Below are positions 1 to 7,851 of a stretch of 8,011 nt of DNA, in pieces. Within the stretch, counting starts at the first letter, position 1; each line of letters starts with the position of its first letter. The notes below the pieces were generated by a model, which did no database searches, was not told the DNA's origin, and worked only from the letters and a program-made list of their open reading frames with translations. A program made the position numbers and the translations under genes. Source of the stretch: Bacillota bacterium (GTDB lineage Bacteria > Bacillota > Clostridia > Acetivibrionales > DTU013). Location of the stretch: NCBI GenBank assembly GCA_023409615.1, contig JAEYRF010000138.1, forward strand, positions 1 through 8,011. The letters run 5' to 3'.

Positions 1-90
1 ATATTTAAGTCGGTTGTGAGTATCATTCTTGTATTTTCGGCAAACGCCTTCAGTCGTAAAACCATGGATGTCGGGATCATATCGAAATAG
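1..90 (+). CDS. C-terminal end of an ABC sugar transporter permease (partial, LplB-like)
   Basis: Reading frame 1 is open from the first base to a TAG at 88-90 and gives 29 residues. It begins with a hydrophobic stretch (FKSVVSIILVFSANAFSRK) and ends in a short polar tail. This resembles the last membrane helix and tail of LplB/YteP-type permeases, where a hydrophobic helix is followed by an AN-x-x-S-(R/K)-K type segment. It stops 11 bases before the next permease gene, which fits the usual paired permeases of a heterodimeric importer. The rest of the gene lies upstream of the window. The identification rests on this short tail plus the context, so the family is likely but the exact product is not certain. 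Confidence 0.75.
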   Translation: MFKSVVSIILVFSANAFSRKTMDVGIISK

Positions 91-101
91 GAGGGAAGCA
101 C

Positions 102-992
102 ATGAGGAAGTCTTCGACCGGTGATATTGCATTTAATATATTTAACTATACTTTAATGATATTGATATCTGTTGTCACTCTCTATCCTTTTTTGAATGTC
201 CTGGCAATTTCATTAAATAATTCAGTGGATACAGTTAAGGGTGGCATAACAATATTTCCAAGGGAATTTACATTGGTTAACTACACGCAGATTTTAAAAA
301 CTGATGCACTGACTACTTCCATCATAATATCTGTTCTCAGAACGGTGATAGGTACGGTCACAGGTATAATCTGCACAGGTATGGTCGCCTTCACAATAAG
401 CAGGCGTGATTTTTTTGCAGCGAAATTTGTCACAATACTTTATGTAATAACTATGTATGTTAGCGGCGGACTGATCCCGGAATATATGCTCATCAGGAAT
501 CTTCATCTGACCAACAATTTTATGGTCTATATATTGCCGGGTTTGATCAGTGTTTTCAATGTTATTGTACTTCGCTCCTTCATTGATGGTCTGCCTTTTG
601 AACTGCAGGAATCTGCCAAGCTGGATGGTGCAAATGATTTCGTTATTTTTTATAAAATCATTTTCCCTTTGTGTCTTCCTGCAATAGCTACATTATCGCT
701 ATTTATTGCAGTCGGGCAATGGAACTCATGGTTTGACACCTATCTGTATGCCGGCTCAAACAAAAATCTCACCACCTTACAGTTCGAATTACAGAAGATA
801 TTGCTAAGTTCGCAGTCTTCCGGCAGACAGGATATTTACGGATCATCTGATATGGTTGCTCAGAAACGTGTCTCTCCTGAGTCGATTAGAATGGCGATGA
901 CTATTATAGCAACAGTTCCGATTCTTTTGGTATATCCATTTGTACAGAAATATTTCATGAAGGGTCTGACCCTTGGTGCTGTTAAATCTTGA
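102..992 (+). CDS. ABC carbohydrate transporter permease (LplC/YtcP-like, MalG-type)
   Basis: This 296-residue inner-membrane subunit would form the substrate channel together with the permease encoded just upstream. Six hydrophobic segments can be seen, at about residues 13-37, 72-96, 108-126, 140-160, 186-206 and 262-282. The cytoplasmic EAA-type loop that docks onto the ATPase is at about 167-194, with the family core E-S-A-K-L-D-G-A followed by FYKIIFPLCLP. The N-terminal LYPFLNVLAISLN and the C-terminal QKYFMKGLTLGAVK are typical of the LplC/YtcP branch of the MalG group. Length matches the family (about 290-300). The ATG at 102 is preceded by GGAGGG a few bases upstream, and the gene starts 11 bases after the previous stop, so co-translation is likely. 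By family the substrate would be an oligosaccharide or a glycan breakdown product; the sequence does not say which. Confidence 0.93.
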   Translation: MRKSSTGDIAFNIFNYTLMILISVVTLYPFLNVLAISLNNSVDTVKGGITIFPREFTLVNYTQILKTDALTTSIIISVLRTVIGTVTGIICTGMVAFTISRRDFFAAKFVTILYVITMYVSGGLIPEYMLIRNLHLTNNFMVYILPGLISVFNVIVLRSFIDGLPFELQESAKLDGANDFVIFYKIIFPLCLPAIATLSLFIAVGQWNSWFDTYLYAGSNKNLTTLQFELQKILLSSQSSGRQDIYGSSDMVAQKRVSPESIRMAMTIIATVPILLVYPFVQKYFMKGLTLGAVKS

Positions 993-1026
993 TTCTCAGC
1001 GGGTTATTCCGTTGATTATAGAAAAA

Positions 1027-1035
1027 TGAGGAGGT
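1027..1035 (+). promoter_or_regulatory. Near-perfect Shine-Dalgarno sequence of the binding-protein gene
   Basis: TGAGGAGGT is complementary to the 16S rRNA 3' end over nine bases and sits 6 bases before the ATG at 1042 (7 from GGAGG). It fixes this start and suggests high translation of the lipoprotein relative to the permease, whose site is the shorter GGAGGG. Confidence 0.85.
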
Positions 1036-1041
1036 ATTTAC

Positions 1042-2763
1042 ATGAAAAAGGTTCTCTATCTGATTATGGCAGTCATAATGCTGCTGTCTCTCGCCGTTGG
1101 CTGCGGAACAGCAAATGAACCAAAGGTTGACGTGACTCCACCGGCTAAAACTGATACTCCGGCCGTTGCCGAAACAACAGAGGTTGAAGAAGTATTGGAA
1201 CCAATCACATTTACGATGTACAGTGTTGAAACTGACGCGTATCCCGACACCGATTTCAATAGCCCTGTGGCGAAAGAAATAACGGCAAAGACAGGCGTTA
1301 CATTGAAGATCGAAAACGCAATCAGTTCTGATGCAGGTAAGCAAAAGCTTTCGCTTATGGCTGCCGCGGGTGACTATCCTGATCTTGTTTACGGAAAAGG
1401 CGACCTAAATATTCTTAAGAACGTCAATGCGGTTGTTAAAATGGACGAACTTATTGAGAAATTCGCACCAAACCTCAAGGCTTTCTATGGTGAAGACGAC
1501 ATCAAGAGGCTTCGCTGGAGCCTTGAAGATCCTGGTATTTACTACATAGGCGGCAAAGAAGTCGGTCAGGAAAATATGGAGCCTAATTCTGGCTTCCAGT
1601 TACAGTTGAGTGCTGTCAAAGAGCTTGGTTTTCCTAAGATCAGAACCCTTCAGGATTATGAAAATGTAATAAAAACTTATTACGAAGCACATCCAACGAC
1701 ACCTGATGGACAGAAGACTATTCCGCTATCTCTGCTTGCAGATGACTGGAGATTTATGATCAGCATATCCAATCCAGCTAACTTTGCAACAGGCAACAGT
1801 GATGACGGTGAATGGTATGTCAATCCTGAAACGCTTGAATGCGTAAGGCATTTGACCAGACCGGAAGTTAAGGAATATTTCAGATGGGTCAACCATATGA
1901 ACGCAATAGGCCTTCTGGACAATGACAGCTTCGTGCAGAAGTATGATCAATACAAAGCAAAAATTGCTTCAGGCAGAGTTATCGGTCTTGTTGATGCACG
2001 CTGGGAAATTGACGAGCCTATAACGGCACTCAAGAAGGATGGGAAAGAGGATTTTGCATATGGCTATTTCCCTGTTACAGTGAACGAATCAGTCAAATAT
2101 GCGGATTTCCAGAGCGCCGGTTATCTGGGTGGCTGGGGACTTGCAATTACGACAAACTGTGCAGATCCTGAAAGGGCAATGAAATTCTTTGACTGGATGT
2201 GTACTGAAGAAGCTCAGATCCTAACTCACTGGGGTGTTGAAGGCGAGCACTATACTGTTGAAAATGGGAAAAGAACTTTGAAACCTGAAATTCTTGAAAT
2301 GAGAAATGCAGATCCTGCATGGCAGCAGACAACAGGAATCAAAAAGTACATGTACCCGTTCCCGACCTATGGTAACGCTGTTAAAGATTCTACCGGTCAA
2401 TACTATGAAGCATTTGATACTCTTGAAGTAATCATTGAAAGACAGTCAGCTATTGAGAATGAAGTTCTCGCGGCATATGGCGTAAGGGCATGGAAAGAAC
2501 TGTATCCACAGGCAAGTGATTTCCCTGTTAAGTCATACGGTGCAGCATGGCTGGTTAATATTGAAGATACTGAGTGGAAAGCAGCAGACGATAAGGTCCT
2601 GAAGCTTGGCTACAAGATGATTCCACAAGCAATATTGGCGGATCCGTCCAAGTTTGATGCGAAATGGGATGAATATCAGAAAGCACTAAAGGATGCAGGT
2701 CTTGATGAAGTAAGCGCGACATTCACTAAAGCTCTGCAGGACAGATCAGTTCTGTGGCAGTAA
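1042..2763 (+). CDS. Extracellular solute-binding lipoprotein of the sugar ABC importer (LplA/YtcQ-like)
   Basis: This 573-residue protein would capture the substrate outside the cell and deliver it to the permease pair. Residues 1-20 are a lipoprotein signal peptide (MKK, then a hydrophobic core), followed by the lipobox A-V-G-C with the lipidated cysteine at 21. A Pro/Thr/Glu/Val-rich linker follows, to about residue 50. The body matches large family-1 solute-binding proteins of the LplA type: YPDLVYGKG near 113-121, FDWMCTEEAQ at 383-392, and the characteristic GVEGEHY at 398-404 followed by xxENGKR. Its length of about 570 is larger than MalE-type proteins (about 400) and usual for the LplA group. 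The start has an excellent site, TGAGGAGGT at 1027-1035, 7 bases before the ATG and better than that of the permease. This fits the excess of binding protein over permease normally needed. It is the last gene of the operon, 49 bases after the permease and before a strong terminator. Substrate unknown. Confidence 0.93.
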   Translation: MKKVLYLIMAVIMLLSLAVGCGTANEPKVDVTPPAKTDTPAVAETTEVEEVLEPITFTMYSVETDAYPDTDFNSPVAKEITAKTGVTLKIENAISSDAGKQKLSLMAAAGDYPDLVYGKGDLNILKNVNAVVKMDELIEKFAPNLKAFYGEDDIKRLRWSLEDPGIYYIGGKEVGQENMEPNSGFQLQLSAVKELGFPKIRTLQDYENVIKTYYEAHPTTPDGQKTIPLSLLADDWRFMISISNPANFATGNSDDGEWYVNPETLECVRHLTRPEVKEYFRWVNHMNAIGLLDNDSFVQKYDQYKAKIASGRVIGLVDARWEIDEPITALKKDGKEDFAYGYFPVTVNESVKYADFQSAGYLGGWGLAITTNCADPERAMKFFDWMCTEEAQILTHWGVEGEHYTVENGKRTLKPEILEMRNADPAWQQTTGIKKYMYPFPTYGNAVKDSTGQYYEAFDTLEVIIERQSAIENEVLAAYGVRAWKELYPQASDFPVKSYGAAWLVNIEDTEWKAADDKVLKLGYKMIPQAILADPSKFDAKWDEYQKALKDAGLDEVSATFTKALQDRSVLWQ

Positions 2764-2812
2764 TACCTGCGGCATCACTTGGCATGAAGTATATGATTTA
2801 AATTAAAAAATC

Positions 2813-2856
2813 AATAAAAGGCTATTGGCGTAAAATACCGATAGCCTTTTATTATT
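2813..2856 (+). terminator. Rho-independent terminator of the sugar transporter operon
   Basis: A 16-bp stem is formed by AATAAAAGGCTATTGG (2813-2828) and CCGATAGCCTTTTATT (2838-2853). The loop has 9 bases (CGTAAAATA). There is one T-G wobble (2826 with 2840) and no mismatch. The 3' side runs into TTTTATTATTAT, a T-rich tail. The 5' side is preceded by an A-rich stretch (AATTAAAAAATCAATAAAA), so the complementary strand also shows a hairpin followed by T residues, and the element could stop transcription from both directions. It lies 49 bases after the stop of the binding-protein gene and separates the transporter operon from sbcDC. Confidence 0.92.
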
Positions 2857-2863
2857 ATGGCCA

Positions 2864-2901
2864 ATTATATCATGATAAATCACAATTTATCATGATATAA
2901 T
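2864..2901. repeat. Perfect 17-bp inverted repeat overlapping the sbcDC promoter, probable operator
   Basis: The arms are ATTATATCATGATAAAT (2864-2880) and ATTTATCATGATATAAT (2885-2901), exact reverse complements separated by CACA. Each arm itself contains the palindrome TATCATGATA (2868-2877 and 2888-2897), so two identical 10-bp palindromes lie exactly 20 bp apart, about two helical turns and on the same DNA face. The dyad covers both the -35 region and the -10 hexamer of the promoter that reads into sbcD. The simplest reading is a double operator for a dimeric repressor. It does not match the Firmicute LexA box (CGAAC-N4-GTTCG) or a CcpA cre site. A hairpin or cruciform role is the alternative. 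There is no T tract beyond the right arm, so it is not a typical terminator. The structure is seen directly; the operator role is inferred. Confidence 0.7.
2872..2901 (+). promoter_or_regulatory. Extended -10 sigma-A type promoter for sbcDC
   Basis: The -10 hexamer TATAAT at 2896-2901 is a perfect consensus and is preceded by TG at 2893-2894, giving the extended -10 form TGnTATAAT. The best -35 candidate is ATGATA at 2872-2877 (four of six matches to TTGACA) with an 18-bp spacer. Transcription would start near A2908 and leave a leader of about 35 bases before the sbcD ATG. The whole promoter lies within the inverted repeat at 2864-2901, so a protein bound to the dyad would block RNA polymerase. 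Confidence 0.75.
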
Positions 2902-2942
2902 AAAGGCATTAATAGAAGCTGTGGAACTGTGAGGTCAGAATA

Positions 2943-4247
2943 ATGCGAATACTACATACATCCGACTGGCATCTTGGCAGAAGCCTTGATCAGGTCAGCC
3001 GTATCGATGAGCAGCGTGATTTTATTGATTATCTGTGCAAACTGGCTGATGAACAGGAGATTGAACTGTTACTCATTGCCGGTGATATATTTGATACCTA
3101 TAATCCATCTGCAGCGGCAGAGGAGCTTTTCTACAGTGCGATTGACAGGCTGAACAACGGTGGAAAACGGGCAATAGTAGTAATTTCCGGCAATCATGAC
3201 AACCCTGAAAGACTTTGCGCGGCAAGCCCGCTGGCGTCTAAACGTGGTATATTTCTTCTTGGTTATCCGGGCAGCTATGCGGGTGAATATAAAGACATCG
3301 ATACAGTAACATTCGGTGGCGGTGCTGAGGATAATTGCGATAGAAATGAAGCGCAAAAGCTTGATGATGTTAGCATTGCAGACTCCGGACCAGGTTGGAT
3401 GGAGTTATCTCTGCCGGACTGTGATCATACTGCGCTAATCATTACTATGCCCTATCCATCAGAATCCAGGTTAGAGGAGCTCTTGACTGTTGAGGCGGAT
3501 GAAGCAGCACTGCAAAAGGCTTATTCGGATAAAATCGGAAGTATTTTTTCAACATTGGCAGAGAAATTTCGTGATGATACTGTAAATTTGATTATTGCAC
3601 ACCTTTTTTTACTGGGAGGTGCATCTTCTGAATCAGAGAGAACACTTCAGGTGGGTGGTGCTTTGACAGTCAATCCTGATGTAATCCCTGAAAAAACGCA
3701 TTATACTGCATTGGGACACTTACATCGTCCCCAGGAGATCCGTGGTGCATCCTGCCCAACTTTCTATGCAGGCTCTCCGCTGGCATACAGCTTTTCTGAA
3801 TCGGATTACAGCAAGGCAGTTATGATTATAGATGCAGTTCCCGGTGAAGAAGCCGTCGTTACACCTGTATACCTCGATTGTGGGAAGCCCTTGAGGAGAT
3901 GGTTTGCAGATGAAGGCATTGGTCAGTCCATAAAGTGGTGCGAAGAGGGGAAGGATTCAAATGCCTGGGTCGACCTTGAAATTGCCACGGACAGGCCGTT
4001 CACGATTGAGGAGCAGAAAACGTTGAGGCAGCTGCATAGAGGGATTATCAATATTCGCCCGAGGATGAAAAACAATGCGGTTGAGAGCTTTGATCCCATG
4101 AGTCGTGAAGGTCGGAAAATTGATGAACTTTTCAAAGATTATTATAAATACCGGATGGGAGCAGAGATTCCGGATGAATTGATGAAAGCTTTTTTGGAAA
4201 TTGTGAATGAGGATGAGGTGAACGCGGATGAGACCGAAGTTTCTTGA
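2943..4247 (+). CDS. sbcD: SbcD, nuclease subunit of the SbcCD (Mre11-Rad50-like) complex
   Basis: SbcD is a metal-dependent phosphoesterase that works with SbcC as an ATP-dependent double-strand exonuclease and hairpin endonuclease, acting in the cytoplasm on palindrome hairpins and blocked DNA ends. All calcineurin-like phosphoesterase motifs are present: D8 and H10 in TSDWHLG, GDIFD at 47-51, GNHD at 83-86, H220 in IIAHLF, and GHLH at 258-261. The SPLAYSFSE segment near 278-286 and a C-terminal DNA-binding/capping region follow, then a C-terminal part that in the family contacts the SbcC coiled-coil base. At 434 residues it is longer than the usual 390-400. The extra length lies mainly at about 112-155, between the GYPG strand and the MPYPSESRL segment, and is acidic and Gly/Asp rich. 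The ATG at 2943 has GAGGT 7 bases upstream. The gene overlaps sbcC by 20 bases. Confidence 0.96.
   Translation: MRILHTSDWHLGRSLDQVSRIDEQRDFIDYLCKLADEQEIELLLIAGDIFDTYNPSAAAEELFYSAIDRLNNGGKRAIVVISGNHDNPERLCAASPLASKRGIFLLGYPGSYAGEYKDIDTVTFGGGAEDNCDRNEAQKLDDVSIADSGPGWMELSLPDCDHTALIITMPYPSESRLEELLTVEADEAALQKAYSDKIGSIFSTLAEKFRDDTVNLIIAHLFLLGGASSESERTLQVGGALTVNPDVIPEKTHYTALGHLHRPQEIRGASCPTFYAGSPLAYSFSESDYSKAVMIIDAVPGEEAVVTPVYLDCGKPLRRWFADEGIGQSIKWCEEGKDSNAWVDLEIATDRPFTIEEQKTLRQLHRGIINIRPRMKNNAVESFDPMSREGRKIDELFKDYYKYRMGAEIPDELMKAFLEIVNEDEVNADETEVS
4215..4219 (+). promoter_or_regulatory. Ribosome binding site of sbcC inside the end of sbcD
   Basis: GAGGT, within GGATGAGGTG (4211-4220), lies 8 bases before the ATG at 4228 and inside the last codons of sbcD. 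It supports this start for sbcC. Together with the 20-base overlap it suggests translational coupling, so that the two subunits are made in step. Confidence 0.75.
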
Positions 4248-7200
4248 AATTGAAGGACTACAGAGCTTTACCGATACCCAGAGAATAGAATTTGATGCCT
4301 TGAGTGAAACCGGATTATTTGGTATATTCGGTCCTACCGGAAGCGGAAAATCCTCAATACTCGATGCGATTACCTTTGCATTGTATGGCAGAGTTAAGCG
4401 TGCGGAAGGCGGCACCCAGGGGATTATCAATTCCAGCTGTAATATAGCCAGGGTTTCCTTTACTTTTGAATTGTCCAGGGATGGGCAGCGCAAGACTTAT
4501 CGGGCAGAGAGGGCCTACCAGCGGAAGAAAAATTCTCCTAATGCATGCGAACCTAAGATTACAAGGCTTATCGAGCTTACAAACGCAGGTGAAATTCCTT
4601 TGTGCGATAAGTCCATGGAGATGAGCTACTATATCAAGGATCTTTTAGGACTTGGCAACGATGACTTTACTCGTGCAGTTGTACTTCCACAGAATAGCTT
4701 TCAGGAATTTCTGCTGCTTAACAATTCAGAACGGCGTGGAATGCTTGAGAGAATCTTCTATCTTGAAGAATACGGGAAACAGCTTATGGATAAGCTTGGG
4801 CGTAAAATGGCCGGTTTGAGAAGCAAACTGGATGTTATGACAGGGGAATTGAAGGGTTATGCAGATGCAACGGATGAGGCACTCATCGAGTCTGAAAAGA
4901 CAGCAGAAGCTGCAAATACTGAGAAGACAAGGGTCGAAAAGGCGCTAAAGCAGTTAGAAGCAAAATATAACGAGGCTAAAGAGGTTTGGAGCCTTGTCCA
5001 GGAACTGCAGGAATTCAGACGCAGGGAAGCGGAGCATACGGCCGTTAAAGCAGAAATAGATCAAAAGAGAATTCTGCTTGATAAGGCAATAAAGGCTGAT
5101 AGCCTCATTGAGAAAATACGCAAGAACAAGGAACTGCAAAAAAATATCGGACGGACTAAGGTAGAGCTTGAGGATGCTGTTGCTGCATTTACCGGAGTTT
5201 CTTCCTCAGTACTTGCTGAAAAAGAGAAATATGAGAGTGCCAAGAGGGAAGCAGCCGATGAATCACCTAAACTTGTTGGACGAAGGACAAGGCTTGTTGA
5301 TGCACTGGGAATAAAAGGTGAGATTGAGGGGCTCTCAGGCAGAATAACCGGACTTGAGGCGGATATTGCCAGGTTGAATGAGGGGATTGCCCAAAAGAGA
5401 AAGTTGATCAAAGAAGAAAATGACCGATTTGGACTGTATAGTAAGGATGTGGAAAGGCTTACACAAGAAATGGAGCCGATGAAAACCAATCCGGAATACA
5501 GGCAGCAGCTGCAGGAGGGTGTAAAACTCGAGAATGAAGCTGTTATGCTCAAGGGCAGTGTTAATGATCTTGAAGCAAGACAGAGCGGGATGATGAACTC
5601 TGCAAAAATTATAGAGCAGAGATTGGGAAGTATAAAAGAAGAGATTGAGGGATGTATTATTATCCAGGAATCACTGACTGCTGAAAATCAACTGCATCTG
5701 GCTTCCAAACCGGGTGATAAAAATGCTGTACTCAAGGCGGTGGAACGTATACATGCCGTAGATGGAACGTTTCAAGTGCTAAGACTGATGAAAAGTGAAC
5801 TGGATCAGTTATTAACCAAATCTGAGATGCAGAAGGCGGAACTGGTTCAACTGGAGCAGAAGGCTGACTTACTGAAGGTGACAATGACCGAAGCCTCAGA
5901 AAATTACCGGCAGTGCAAGTTTGAATTTGAGAAGTCAGAAAAGGAACTGAACAGGAATTCGGCTTCAATACTTGCAAGAAACTTGAAAGATGGGGAACCA
6001 TGCCCGGTCTGTGGCTCCAAAGAGCATCCCGTACCTGCTAATAATGCAGGAGAAATAGAATTATCTGTCTTTGAAAAGACAGTTGAAAATGCAGGGAAAA
6101 TGTTTGCCGATGCAGAGGCAGCTCTTAAAGCAACAGAACATGAAAATCTTGTGGCTGGTGAGCAAGTTAAGACCGCTAGAAAGCAGTGTGAACAAACGGT
6201 AAGAGAGCTGGAACAGAAGACTCGGGAGTATGAAGAAGCAAAACAAAAACTTCCTGATAAATTAAAAGAGCTCAATCTGGAACAGATATGTCATGAAATT
6301 GAGAATGCAAAATCAGCGTATAACGATAAATTGAGGGCTATTGAAGCCTGGGAGCTCAAACAGGATGAGAATAAAGAAAGCTTGCAAAAACTCATTGAGA
6401 CGTTATCCCAAAAGCGTCTGATTGAAAATGGTATTGTTACAGAACTGAAGGTAAATAGTGAAAGTCTTGATCAGGTAGTGAGATCGGTAACCGAGGCTAG
6501 AAAATCTCTGAATGAGGCACAAGAGAAATACTCTGCATTTCTGGATCTTCATCATATTGATGACGTCAGTACAGAACTGAAGAGGATTGTACAGAATGAC
6601 CGTTATTTGCAAACGCTGCAATTGGAGATTGAGAAGACCCGGGAAGCGTCTGTGAATGTAAGAACATTGCTTGATAATCTGAATGATGAACTTAGAGAAT
6701 ACAATGCCAATCATATCAGGCTTGACGCTGAACTAAACACATTGAAAGAGCAAAAGCAGGTAAGAATGGTCAAACTGAGAGAATTAGCAGGAGATGCAGA
6801 TATAGAGGATGAAATTCGCAGTGTTGATGAGATACTTAAGAAGTATGCAGGACAGGAGGAAGAATTCACCCGGACACTGACAGCGCTCGAAAAACAATAC
6901 AATGAATTGACAGGGCGGAAGTCAATGTTAGAAAATCAAATTCACATTTACTCAGAGAGCCTGGAGAAGGATGAGAACACCCTCAGGACAGAGCTTGCTG
7001 AAAAGGGATTTGTAAATTGCGACGAAGTGGAAAAATCTGAAATTTCGAAAGATGATCAGAGGGGTATGAAAGATAGTATCAGTGAATATGATCGGGTATT
7101 AGTGAACATCCAGGCCCAGTCATCATTACTGCAGAAGAAATTGAAAGACCGCTGCATAACAGAGGAAGAATGGGTCAGGATAGAAAGAGAATATGTGGAG

Positions 7201-7851
7201 TTGACTGCTTACAAGCAGGAATGTATTTCAAATAGTGAGGTCGCAAGGAACACGCTAGCTAATCTCAAAAAGAAGCATGAGACATGGCTTGAACTTGGAA
7301 GGAAATATAATGAGATGAGTCAAAGGATGGGCCTTTTTGAACAGATTCAAAAAACATTAAAGGCTGAACACCGGAAGGATAACAGCTTCATTGATTATAT
7401 TGCAGAGGAGAGGCTGCGATATGTTGCAGCCAATGCATCACAAACGCTTGATGTGATGACGAAACACAGGTATGGATTGGAACTGGATGCGCAGGCTGGT
7501 TTCATCATAAGGGATCAGGCTAATGGGGGAGTGTACAGAATGGTTTCATCCCTTTCCGGAGGTGAGACTTTCCTTACTTCGCTGTCTCTTGCACTGGCAC
7601 TGTCAGAGCAGATCCAGCTGAAGGGACAGAGCCCGCTGGAGTTTTTCTTTCTTGATGAAGGCTTTGGGACACTGGATCAGAATTTGCTCGATACCGTCAT
7701 TGATTCGCTGGAACGACTGAGCAGTAAGGATCGGGTAATCGGACTGATTAGCCATGTCCCGGAATTGAAGAGCAGGATTGCCAGACGTCTTATCGTAGAA
7801 CCTCCTTCAATACAGGGTGAAGGAAGCAGGATATCTGTTGAAAAAGCTTAG
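4228..7851 (+). CDS. sbcC: SbcC, Rad50-like SMC-family ATPase subunit of SbcCD
   Basis: SbcC is the ATPase and DNA-tethering subunit that gates the SbcD nuclease. The 1207 residues show the split-ATPase layout. The N-terminal lobe has Walker A GPTGSGKSS at 35-43 and Q-loop VVLPQ at 151-155, followed by FQEFL and SERRGMLERIF. Two long Glu/Lys/Leu-rich coiled-coil stretches follow, at about 196-580 and 610-1020. Between them, almost exactly mid-protein, is the zinc hook CPVC at 592-595 (followed by GSKEHP), through which two SbcC molecules join. The C-terminal lobe has the signature LSGGE at 1109-1113, Walker B FFFLDE at 1139-1144, D-loop GTLD at 1147-1150 and H-loop H1176 in LISHVPE. No key residue is missing. 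It is somewhat longer than the E. coli protein (about 1050), which is common in Firmicutes because the coiled coil varies. The ATG at 4228 precedes the conserved MRPKFLEIEGLQSF start. Confidence 0.97.
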   Translation: MRPKFLEIEGLQSFTDTQRIEFDALSETGLFGIFGPTGSGKSSILDAITFALYGRVKRAEGGTQGIINSSCNIARVSFTFELSRDGQRKTYRAERAYQRKKNSPNACEPKITRLIELTNAGEIPLCDKSMEMSYYIKDLLGLGNDDFTRAVVLPQNSFQEFLLLNNSERRGMLERIFYLEEYGKQLMDKLGRKMAGLRSKLDVMTGELKGYADATDEALIESEKTAEAANTEKTRVEKALKQLEAKYNEAKEVWSLVQELQEFRRREAEHTAVKAEIDQKRILLDKAIKADSLIEKIRKNKELQKNIGRTKVELEDAVAAFTGVSSSVLAEKEKYESAKREAADESPKLVGRRTRLVDALGIKGEIEGLSGRITGLEADIARLNEGIAQKRKLIKEENDRFGLYSKDVERLTQEMEPMKTNPEYRQQLQEGVKLENEAVMLKGSVNDLEARQSGMMNSAKIIEQRLGSIKEEIEGCIIIQESLTAENQLHLASKPGDKNAVLKAVERIHAVDGTFQVLRLMKSELDQLLTKSEMQKAELVQLEQKADLLKVTMTEASENYRQCKFEFEKSEKELNRNSASILARNLKDGEPCPVCGSKEHPVPANNAGEIELSVFEKTVENAGKMFADAEAALKATEHENLVAGEQVKTARKQCEQTVRELEQKTREYEEAKQKLPDKLKELNLEQICHEIENAKSAYNDKLRAIEAWELKQDENKESLQKLIETLSQKRLIENGIVTELKVNSESLDQVVRSVTEARKSLNEAQEKYSAFLDLHHIDDVSTELKRIVQNDRYLQTLQLEIEKTREASVNVRTLLDNLNDELREYNANHIRLDAELNTLKEQKQVRMVKLRELAGDADIEDEIRSVDEILKKYAGQEEEFTRTLTALEKQYNELTGRKSMLENQIHIYSESLEKDENTLRTELAEKGFVNCDEVEKSEISKDDQRGMKDSISEYDRVLVNIQAQSSLLQKKLKDRCITEEEWVRIEREYVELTAYKQECISNSEVARNTLANLKKKHETWLELGRKYNEMSQRMGLFEQIQKTLKAEHRKDNSFIDYIAEERLRYVAANASQTLDVMTKHRYGLELDAQAGFIIRDQANGGVYRMVSSLSGGETFLTSLSLALALSEQIQLKGQSPLEFFFLDEGFGTLDQNLLDTVIDSLERLSSKDRVIGLISHVPELKSRIARRLIVEPPSIQGEGSRISVEKA

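Noticed and set aside
2794..2813. TGATTT...AAATCA hairpin before the terminator
   Set aside because: A 6-bp AT-rich stem with an 8-base loop, and it shares its last base with the much stronger terminator stem. Probably chance.
2864..2901. The dyad as a LexA, CcpA, Fur or PerR site
   Set aside because: It lacks CGAAC-N4-GTTCG and the cre pattern. TGATAAAT/ATTTATCA resembles parts of Fur or PerR boxes, but the 4-base spacing does not fit their one-base centre. The regulator is left unnamed.
3957..4493. A 178-residue open frame on the - strand across the sbcD-sbcC junction
   Set aside because: It lies opposite two genes with every family motif intact, shows no recognisable domain, and has no promoter or ribosome binding site of its own that I can see. 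It is a shadow frame.
5138..5144. Run of seven A in sbcC as a phase-variation or programmed slippage site
   Set aside because: The frame is continuous through it, no alternative product is evident, and such runs are common in AT-rich coding sequence encoding Lys-rich coiled coils.
5061..5552. A 163-residue Ser/Phe-rich open frame on the - strand within sbcC
   Set aside because: The composition is what results from reading the reverse complement of a Glu/Lys/Leu-rich coiled coil. It has no independent support.
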